Shown here piece after piece: positions 1 through 5,164 of a stretch of DNA of 5,164 nucleotides. A program made the position numbers and the translations under genes. The notes under the pieces are model-generated. The model was not told the origin of the DNA. It searched no databases and was given only the letters and a program-made list of their open reading frames with translations. Each line of letters starts with the position of its first letter. Within the stretch, counting starts at the first letter, position 1. The stretch is from assembly GCA_002313415.1 (NCBI GenBank), contig DCBH01000074.1, positions 1 to 5,164 on the forward strand, given 5' to 3'. This DNA is from Flavobacteriales bacterium UBA1112 (GTDB lineage: Bacteria; Bacteroidota; Bacteroidia; Flavobacteriales_D; Sanyastnellaceae).

Positions 1-1452
1 TTGGACCTCAAAACGCTCGAATACAGGCCCAAACAAAAGGTGCAATTTGCCACACTGACTGCTGCCAAAAACGCAGATGATCTGAAAGAGCGCACCAAAA
101 TTTTATTCAATGGCCAAGACCAGGCAGGTGAATTTTACAGGCGAATCTTCGCGGACATTTTTGCTTACGTCAGCCATCGCGTCCCTGAAATCAGTGACGA
201 CCCCTACCGCCTTGATGACGCATTGCGGGCAGGGTTTGGTTGGGAGCTAGGAGCTTTTGAAAGCTGGGATGCCATCGGACTGCAAGCTGGTCTACACGCC
301 TGCGAAGAACGCGGACTCGACGTCGCACAATGGGTGCATGATCTTGTCGCCTCGGGCGCAACATCCTTTTATGACGTCGTCGATGGCAAGCGCACGAGTT
401 GGAATTTGGCTTCTCACAAACACGTTGTTGTTCCTGGCCAAGATAGACGAATAGCCCTGTCATTACTGAGTCCGGACAAAACAGTGTGGTCCAACAGTGG
501 AAGTACCATCCAAGACTTGGGTGATGGAATCCTCAACGTCGCGTTTCACACCAAAATGAATGCCATTGGAGGTGAAATTCTCGAAGGCCTGAATAGAGTC
601 ATCGACCTCGCGGAAGGTGATTCCAAGTGGCGCGGCGTTGTCATCAGCAATGAAGGAGGCAACTTCTCAGCGGGGGCCAATGTCGGCATGATTTTCATGA
701 TGGCTGTAGAGCAAGAATGGGATGAATTGGACTACGCCATTCGGGTGTTCCAAAACACCACGATGCGGCTTCGATACAGCGGTATTCCTGTCATTGCTGC
801 ACCCCATCAATTGACACTTGGAGGCGGATGTGAGATATGCTTACATGCCGATAAAGTGATTGCACATGCCGAAACGTACATCGGACTTGTGGAGTTTGGC
901 GTCGGGGTCATTCCCGGTGGCGGTGGCACCAAGGAATTTGTCCTGCGGCTCAACGATGACCTAAGCGAAGGAGACGTCCGCATCAACGCAATGCGCGAGC
1001 GCTTCTTAACCATCGGCCAAGCCAAGGTCGCAACGTCGGCCTACGAGGCATTCGAATTGGGCTACTTGCGACAAGGCATGGATGAAGTGGTCATCAATCG
1101 TCGCGATCAATTGGCACGCGCCAAGGCGGCGGCCGTGGCCATGGCCGACCAGGGCTACACCCAACCGGTCAAGCGCAAGGACATCACCGTAATGGGTCAA
1201 GAGGGTATGGGCATTGTCTATGCGGGTGCGAGTTCAATGGCATCAGGGAATTACATCTCAGAGCACGACCAATTGATCAGCGAAAAACTCGGATACGTGA
1301 TGTGTGGTGGCGACCTCAGCGCAAGGACCAACGTCAGTGAACAATACTTGCTTGACCTCGAACGTCAAGCCTTTCTCGAACTCTGCACCAAGCGCAAGAC
1401 CCTTGAACGCATGCAGAGTTTGATTCAAAAGGGCAAAATCCTCAGGAACTGA
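1..1452 (+). CDS. fadN: 3-hydroxyacyl-CoA dehydrogenase / enoyl-CoA hydratase, FadN type, 5'-truncated by window edge
   Basis: This cytoplasmic bifunctional beta-oxidation enzyme hydrates trans-2-enoyl-CoA and oxidises the resulting (S)-3-hydroxyacyl-CoA with NAD+. The reading frame is open at base 1, so the TTG there is an internal Leu codon; 483 residues remain of a family usually about 800 long. Seen here: the last 3-hydroxyacyl-CoA dehydrogenase C-terminal repeat at about residues 45-130 (DDALRAGFGWELGAFESWD, 72-90), a linker, then a crotonase domain at about 165-360. The crotonase domain has an oxyanion-hole stretch (NFSAGAN, 221-227) and both expected catalytic glutamates: Glu278 in GGGCE and Glu298 in GLVEFGVGVIPGGGG, 20 residues apart as in rat enoyl-CoA hydratase. 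The protein ends in a helical tail with a natural-looking terminus (KGKILRN). The Rossmann NAD-binding domain lies upstream of the window. Dehydrogenase before hydratase is the FadN order, opposite to E. coli FadB. The stop overlaps the thiolase start by one base. Function is well supported; the symbol is by homology. Confidence 0.93.
   Translation: MDLKTLEYRPKQKVQFATLTAAKNADDLKERTKILFNGQDQAGEFYRRIFADIFAYVSHRVPEISDDPYRLDDALRAGFGWELGAFESWDAIGLQAGLHACEERGLDVAQWVHDLVASGATSFYDVVDGKRTSWNLASHKHVVVPGQDRRIALSLLSPDKTVWSNSGSTIQDLGDGILNVAFHTKMNAIGGEILEGLNRVIDLAEGDSKWRGVVISNEGGNFSAGANVGMIFMMAVEQEWDELDYAIRVFQNTTMRLRYSGIPVIAAPHQLTLGGGCEICLHADKVIAHAETYIGLVEFGVGVIPGGGGTKEFVLRLNDDLSEGDVRINAMRERFLTIGQAKVATSAYEAFELGYLRQGMDEVVINRRDQLARAKAAAVAMADQGYTQPVKRKDITVMGQEGMGIVYAGASSMASGNYISEHDQLISEKLGYVMCGGDLSARTNVSEQYLLDLERQAFLELCTKRKTLERMQSLIQKGKILRN
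1444..1447 (+). promoter_or_regulatory. Possible Shine-Dalgarno (AGGA) for the thiolase start
   Basis: AGGA lies 4 bases before the ATG at 1452, inside the last codons of the upstream gene. It is the only purine-rich SD-like element next to a start in this window. With the TGATG stop/start overlap it supports 1452 as the thiolase start and suggests translational coupling. Spacing is a little short and the match is only four bases, so it may be chance. Confidence 0.35.
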
Positions 1453-2627
1453 TGGACGCATTCATCATTGGCGGCTATCGTTCCGCTGTTGCCAAAGCAC
1501 CAAGGGGTGGTTTCCGCAATCTTCGGGCTGATGACCTCGGCGAACAAGTCATCCGACGTGTGTTGTCCGACTTTCCGCAATTGGACAAAGAGCGGATTGA
1601 TGATGTCATTGTTGGCAATGCCACACCTGAAGCGGAGCAAGGTTTAAACCTCGGAAGGATGGTCTCTCTGATGGGACTCGACACCGAAAAAGTTCCCGGC
1701 ATGACCATCAACCGCTACTGTGCGAGCGGACTGGAAACCATTGCAATCGCCTCGGCCAAAATTCATTCCGGCATCGCTGATTGCATCTTGGCCGGTGGGA
1801 TCGAAACCATGACGCCTATTCCCTTCGGTGGCTGGCGCATTGTTCCCAACGCACGCGTGGCCAAGAACAATCCAGAATGGTACTGGAACATGGGACTGAC
1901 CGCTGAAGCTGTGGCCAACGAATTCAACATCTCTCGTGCCGAACAAGATGCTTTCGCAGCAGAAAGTCACGCTCGCGCTGCCGCCGCCATTGACAGCGGA
2001 GCATTCGAATCGGGAATTGCCCCAATAACAGTGCATGAGGTCTACTTGGACGAGCAGGAGAGGCGCCAGGAACGTCAGATCATCATCGACACCGATGAAG
2101 GGGTGCGCCGAGACACCAACCCTGAGGCCTTGGCAAGGCTGCGTCCCGTTTTTGCAGAGGGAGGCTCAGTGACTGCTGGCAACAGCTCCCAAACTTCCGA
2201 CGGCGCTGCCTTTGTCATGGTGGTCAGCGAGCGTATGCTCAAAGAACTCGAGGTGGAACCCATCGCAAGACTGAAGTCGTATCACGTCAGCGGTCTTGAG
2301 CCACGTATCATGGGCATTGGCCCAATCCACGCTGTCCCTGAGGCCTTGAAAAGAGCCGGTCTGACCAAATCTGACATCGCGCGCTACGAGCTCAATGAAG
2401 CCTTTGCAAGCCAAAGCGTTGCAGTGTTGCGCGAACTCGACCTTGATCCAGCATCAGTCAATGTGCATGGCGGTGCAATTGCCCTCGGTCACCCTCTCGG
2501 ATGCACAGGGGCCAAACTCACAGTCCAGCTTTTGAACGAATTGAAAAATCAACGCAGCAAGCACGGCATTGTCACGATGTGCGTGGGTACCGGACAAGGT
2601 GCCGCTGGCGTTTTTGAAATGCTTTAA
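1452..2627 (+). CDS. fadA: Acetyl-CoA acyltransferase (3-ketoacyl-CoA thiolase), FadA type
   Basis: This thiolase carries out the last step of beta-oxidation, CoA-dependent cleavage of 3-ketoacyl-CoA to acetyl-CoA plus a shortened acyl-CoA. It has 391 residues, the normal full length. The start at 1452 gives the usual N-terminus (IIGGYRSAVAKAPRGGFRNL), so no missing part is suspected. Catalytic elements are all visible: nucleophile Cys90 in NRYCASGLE, the NEAFA motif at 315-319, His347 in GGAIALGHPLGCTGAK, and the second cysteine Cys377 in CVGTGQGAAG. That last loop reads C-V-G-T-G where many thiolases have C-x-G-G-G, a mild variant that keeps the cysteine. No signal peptide or membrane segment is seen, so it is probably cytoplasmic. 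It overlaps the upstream fadN stop by one base (TGATG) and is followed after 11 bases by the acyl-CoA dehydrogenase, indicating one operon. A biosynthetic acetoacetyl-CoA thiolase is possible by fold alone, but the neighbours favour degradation. Confidence 0.95.
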   Translation: MDAFIIGGYRSAVAKAPRGGFRNLRADDLGEQVIRRVLSDFPQLDKERIDDVIVGNATPEAEQGLNLGRMVSLMGLDTEKVPGMTINRYCASGLETIAIASAKIHSGIADCILAGGIETMTPIPFGGWRIVPNARVAKNNPEWYWNMGLTAEAVANEFNISRAEQDAFAAESHARAAAAIDSGAFESGIAPITVHEVYLDEQERRQERQIIIDTDEGVRRDTNPEALARLRPVFAEGGSVTAGNSSQTSDGAAFVMVVSERMLKELEVEPIARLKSYHVSGLEPRIMGIGPIHAVPEALKRAGLTKSDIARYELNEAFASQSVAVLRELDLDPASVNVHGGAIALGHPLGCTGAKLTVQLLNELKNQRSKHGIVTMCVGTGQGAAGVFEML

Positions 2628-2638
2628 ATCTCCACAAC

Positions 2639-4438
2639 ATGACAACTGCCAATCCCGCTGCAACCAAGGCCATTACTGGAGGAGAATTCCTCATCCGTGA
2701 TGTGCGTTCCGATGACATCTTCACTCCAGAAGAATGGACGGAAGAGCATCGAATGATGCTTCAAACTGGGCTAGATTTTGTGGCGCAACGCATCATCCCC
2801 AACCTAGACCGCATAGAGGCCCTAGAAGAAGGGTTGACACCAAAATTGCTTGAGGAGGTCGGTGAGCTCGGGCTCCTAGGAAGCTCTGTGCCTTCGGAAT
2901 TGGGGGGCATGGGCCTGGACTTCAAAAGCACCATGCTGATCACGGAAAGCATAGGTGGTGCACACAGCTTTGCAGTGAGCTTTGCCGCACATACGGGAAT
3001 TGGCACCCTTCCAATCCTTTATTACGGCACCGACGAGCAGAAAAAAAAGTACATCCCCGACCTTGCCACAGGAACCCGAAAGGGATGTTACTGCTTGACT
3101 GAACCGGGAAGCGGATCGGACGCAAACAGCGGAAAAACATCTGCCACGTTGAATGACGCAGGGACGCACTACGTCCTCAATGGACAAAAAATGTGGATCA
3201 CCAACGGAGGCTTTGCTGACATTTTCATTGTTTTTGCCAAAATTGAAGACGACGAGAATTTGAGCGCCTTCATCCTGGAAAGGGAATATGAAGGCATCTC
3301 GATGAATCCGGAGGAGAAAAAAATGGGAATCAAGGGGTCAAGTACCCGTCAGATGTTTCTCAACGATGTTCAAGTACCCGTCGAAAATCTGCTTTACGAG
3401 CGCGGCAAGGGCTTCAAAATTGCGGTAAACATCTTGAACATCGGTCGAATCAAGCTCGGCGGGGTGGTCATCGGAGCTTGCAAAGACGCCATCGCTGGAA
3501 GTGTCAAGTACGCAAATACACGCGAGCAATTTGGCCGCCCGATAAGCAAGTATGGGGCCATCCGTCACAAACTCGGAGAAATGGCCATCCAAACCTACGC
3601 CATGGAAACTGCCGTGTACCGGGCCACTCAAAACATTGAAGACGCCATTGCAGAGCTTGCCACCAGCGGCATGGATAAAGGAGAAGCCACCCTGAAAGGC
3701 ATCGCCGCATTTGCGCCTGAATGTGCGATGATGAAAATTTTGAGCTCCGAAGTCACGGACTACGTGGTGGACGAAGCGGTGCAAGTCCACGGCGGCATGG
3801 GCTACAGCGCCGAAACTCCAGTCGAACTCGCTTACCGCAATGCTCGCATCAACCGCATCTTCGAAGGCACCAATGAAATCAATCGCATGCTCACCGTTGA
3901 CATGATTTTGAAGAAAGCCATGAAAGGAGAGCTCGATTTGATGACTCCCGCCATGGCTGTAAAGGAAGAATTGACGGGGATTCCAGAGTTTAAGCCGGCA
4001 CCAACTGACATTTTCGAGAAGCATTTGTCGTACGTCAAAAACTTCAAAAAAGCCACGCTCATGGTGGCTGGATCAGCTGCCCAGAAACTCATGATGTCCT
4101 TGGCCAAAGAGCAGGAGATTCTCATGGGAATTGCCGATATGGCCGTTTGGACCTACGCGGCAGAAAGTGTCGTTTTGAGAGCACAAAAGATTGCTGTCAA
4201 CCAAAGTCCCGAGGCTGCCGCCATTCCAACAGACATGATGCAGACTTATCTCTGCTGGGCTGCCGATCGCATTCACATGGTGGGCAAGGAAGCCCTGATG
4301 GGATTTGCGGAGGGAGATGAACTCAAAATGATGCTTATGGGAATGAAGCGATTCACGAAAGTGGAACCCTTTAACACCAAAGAGGCGCGGCGACGGGTTG
4401 CCCAAGTGATGATTGACAAAAACAATTACGCGTTCTGA
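2639..4438 (+). CDS. fadE: Acyl-CoA dehydrogenase, FadE / VLCAD-like, with C-terminal extension
   Basis: This FAD-dependent enzyme carries out the first step of beta-oxidation, acyl-CoA to trans-2-enoyl-CoA, passing electrons probably to an electron-transfer flavoprotein. The 599 residues contain an N-terminal helical domain (about 35-145), a middle beta domain (about 148-255) with the flavin/substrate signature CYCLTEPGSGSDA (150-162) and MWITNG (185-190), and a C-terminal helical domain (about 260-425). The last has LNIGR (266-270), QVHGGMGYSAE (382-391) and the catalytic base Glu409 in RIFEGTNE. Residues from about 440 to 599 form an extra helical region absent from short and medium-chain enzymes (about 380-400 residues) but known in VLCAD/ACAD9 and Bacillus FadE (about 590-600). 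This suggests long-chain substrates, which is an inference. The ATG at 2639 is 11 bases after the thiolase stop and has no Shine-Dalgarno match; the next in-frame Met is residue 39, which would cut conserved sequence. No signal peptide is seen. Confidence 0.95.
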   Translation: MTTANPAATKAITGGEFLIRDVRSDDIFTPEEWTEEHRMMLQTGLDFVAQRIIPNLDRIEALEEGLTPKLLEEVGELGLLGSSVPSELGGMGLDFKSTMLITESIGGAHSFAVSFAAHTGIGTLPILYYGTDEQKKKYIPDLATGTRKGCYCLTEPGSGSDANSGKTSATLNDAGTHYVLNGQKMWITNGGFADIFIVFAKIEDDENLSAFILEREYEGISMNPEEKKMGIKGSSTRQMFLNDVQVPVENLLYERGKGFKIAVNILNIGRIKLGGVVIGACKDAIAGSVKYANTREQFGRPISKYGAIRHKLGEMAIQTYAMETAVYRATQNIEDAIAELATSGMDKGEATLKGIAAFAPECAMMKILSSEVTDYVVDEAVQVHGGMGYSAETPVELAYRNARINRIFEGTNEINRMLTVDMILKKAMKGELDLMTPAMAVKEELTGIPEFKPAPTDIFEKHLSYVKNFKKATLMVAGSAAQKLMMSLAKEQEILMGIADMAVWTYAAESVVLRAQKIAVNQSPEAAAIPTDMMQTYLCWAADRIHMVGKEALMGFAEGDELKMMLMGMKRFTKVEPFNTKEARRRVAQVMIDKNNYAF

Positions 4439-4442
4439 CTTC

Positions 4443-4458
4443 TCACCCCTCTCGGTGA
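4443..4458. repeat. Short inverted repeat just after the acyl-CoA dehydrogenase stop
   Basis: TCACC (4443-4447) and GGTGA (4454-4458) are perfect complements separated by the six-base spacer CCTCTC, giving a 5-bp stem beginning 5 bases after the TGA at 4436-4438. No T-run follows directly, so it does not meet the usual pattern of an intrinsic terminator. It could be a weak 3'-end stabilising hairpin or chance. Confidence 0.3.
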
Positions 4459-4461
4459 ACA

Positions 4462-4475
4462 ACTGCCGGGGCAGT
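4462..4475. repeat. Second short inverted repeat in the same gap
   Basis: ACTGCC (4462-4467) and GGCAGT (4470-4475) are perfect 6-bp complements separated by only GG. As RNA the inner pair would open, leaving a 5-bp or shorter stem with a loop of 4 bases or more. No poly-T tract follows; the nearest T-run is TTTT at 4506-4509. It may pair with the preceding hairpin as part of a weak terminator or processing site after fadE, but the evidence is thin. Confidence 0.3.
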
Positions 4476-4502
4476 CTGACATGAGGCGAAGCTCCCACGC
4501 GG

Positions 4503-4510
4503 TAATTTTG
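4503..4510 (+). promoter_or_regulatory. Possible Bacteroidota -7 element (TAATTTTG) before the peptidase gene
   Basis: TAATTTTG matches the Bacteroidota consensus TAnnTTTG exactly. It ends only 4 bases before the ATG at 4515, so a transcript starting a few bases downstream would be leaderless or nearly so. No TTG-type -33 element is seen about 20 bases upstream, where the sequence is around GACATGAGGC. An eight-base match with six fixed positions can occur by chance, so this is weak. Confidence 0.2.
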
Positions 4511-4514
4511 AAAC

Positions 4515-5164
4515 ATGGCAAAAAAGAAAATCATCACGGCGAAGTCCCAGAAATTTTTGGAGGCTTACTTGAACAATGCGTCGCCCACGGGCTTCGAATC
4601 TGAGGGTCAAAAGCTGTGGCTCGACTACATCAAGCCGTACATCGACACCCAGTTCGTCGATACATATGGAACCGTTGTAGGTGTCATCAATCCAGAGGCT
4701 CCTTACAAAGTGGTCATTGAAGCGCACGCCGATGAAATCAGTTGGTTTGTGCACTACATCACCAGTGATGGCTTCATCTATTTGCGTCGCAATGGCGGAA
4801 GTGACCACCAAATCGCACCATCCAAGCGCGTGAACATTCACACCAAAAATGGCACAGTTCCCGGCTTGTTTGGGTGGCCTGCGATTCACACGCGGTCGGC
4901 AGGCAAGGAGGAAGCGCCCACGTTAAAGAACATCTTTTTGGACGTCGGCGCGAAGGACAAAAAAGAGGTTGAGAAAATGGGCATCCACGTTGGATGCGTG
5001 GTGACCTACCCCGATGAATTCATGGTTCTCAACAAGAACTGGTACGTCGGGCGAGCCCTCGACAACCGCGCTGGTGGATTTATGATTGCAGAGGTTGCAC
5101 GGATGCTTCATGAAAACAAGGTGAAGCTGCCATTTGGATTGTACATCACCAACTCAGTCCAAGA
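4515..5164 (+). CDS. M42-family metallo-aminopeptidase, 3'-truncated by window edge
   Basis: My translation from the ATG at 4515 gives 216 complete codons with no stop, then the window ends. The family comprises cytoplasmic di-metal aminopeptidases (glutamyl aminopeptidase/TET type, often also annotated as endoglucanase CelM) that trim short peptides, usually as large oligomers; typical length is about 340-370 residues. Visible landmarks in order: ASPTGFESE near the N-terminus (22-30), the first metal-binding motif EAHADEI (69-75) with His71 and Asp73, GRALDNRAG (179-187) with bridging Asp183, and YITNSVQ (210-216). In this family the last is followed by the catalytic Glu-Glu pair; the remaining two bases, GA, are compatible with Glu. 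Remaining metal ligands are off the window. The N-terminus is lysine-rich (MAKKKI) with no signal peptide. It lies 76 bases after fadE on the same strand, so co-transcription is possible but no functional link is apparent. The CelM label should not be read as proof of cellulase activity. Confidence 0.9.
   Translation, partial: MAKKKIITAKSQKFLEAYLNNASPTGFESEGQKLWLDYIKPYIDTQFVDTYGTVVGVINPEAPYKVVIEAHADEISWFVHYITSDGFIYLRRNGGSDHQIAPSKRVNIHTKNGTVPGLFGWPAIHTRSAGKEEAPTLKNIFLDVGAKDKKEVEKMGIHVGCVVTYPDEFMVLNKNWYVGRALDNRAGGFMIAEVARMLHENKVKLPFGLYITNSVQ

Noticed and set aside
1..3. TTG at the first base as a start codon for the first gene
   Set aside because: The family is about 800 residues and the frame is open to the left edge. 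The codon is an internal leucine at the window boundary.
257..454. A 65-codon + strand frame inside the first gene
   Set aside because: It overlaps the dehydrogenase C-terminal domain in another frame, has no motif and no ribosome-binding context.
1644..2036. A 130-codon minus-strand frame inside the thiolase gene
   Set aside because: It is antisense to the thiolase region starting just before the catalytic Cys90, has no recognisable domain, and has no spacing or promoter context of its own.
3041..3048. A run of eight A in the acyl-CoA dehydrogenase gene, read in frame as A-AAA-AAG, a sequence that can support -1 frameshifting
   Set aside because: A -1 shift would meet a stop at 3100-3102 after 17 codons, giving a short fragment lacking the flavin and catalytic regions. 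I saw no strong stem-loop just downstream. The zero frame continues with all motifs, so neither programmed frameshifting nor a sequencing error is suggested.
3338..4024. A 228-codon open frame on the minus strand inside the acyl-CoA dehydrogenase gene
   Set aside because: It lies wholly within a gene whose + strand protein carries every family motif. The translated sequence shows no recognisable domain, and long antisense frames arise easily from the codon use of such a gene.
4073..4889. Two overlapping minus-strand frames (4073-4537 and 4443-4889) spanning the end of fadE, the gap and the peptidase start
   Set aside because: Both are antisense to well-supported genes, show no recognisable motif, and the second runs opposite the conserved M42 metal-binding motif. 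They are shadows.

Overview
The window looks like ordinary core-metabolism DNA from a bacterium, most likely a member of the Bacteroidota. The basis is indirect. The proteins resemble the long FadN/FadA/FadE-type beta-oxidation enzymes common in that phylum. Start codons mostly lack a strong Shine-Dalgarno sequence. One intergenic octamer (TAATTTTG) fits the TAnnTTTG -7 element known from Bacteroidota. Base composition is roughly balanced, and I see no change in composition or codon use that would suggest transfer. The genus cannot be named from this sequence.

Layout: four genes, all on the + strand and tightly packed. (1) Positions 1-1452 hold the 3' part of a bifunctional 3-hydroxyacyl-CoA dehydrogenase/enoyl-CoA hydratase (FadN type), cut by the left edge. 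(2) Positions 1452-2627 hold a complete acetyl-CoA acyltransferase (thiolase, FadA type) whose ATG shares one base with the preceding stop. (3) Positions 2639-4438 hold a complete 599-residue acyl-CoA dehydrogenase (FadE type) with a C-terminal extension, starting 11 bases after the thiolase. (4) After a 76-base gap with two short inverted repeats and a possible -7 element, positions 4515-5164 hold the 5' part of an M42-family metallo-aminopeptidase, cut by the right edge just before its catalytic glutamate.

The first three genes together encode a full fatty-acid beta-oxidation spiral. The acyl-CoA dehydrogenase makes the trans-2-enoyl-CoA. The bifunctional protein hydrates it and oxidises the 3-hydroxyacyl-CoA. 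The thiolase releases acetyl-CoA and a chain shortened by two carbons. The order matches the fadN-fadA-fadE arrangement known from Bacillus subtilis. The peptidase has no evident metabolic link to them and may be a separate transcription unit or a read-through neighbour.

I looked for mobile elements, CRISPR arrays, tRNA/rRNA genes, long repeats and unexplained non-coding stretches and saw none. No non-coding stretch exceeds 76 bases. I found no sign of an undescribed system; the findings below are modest.
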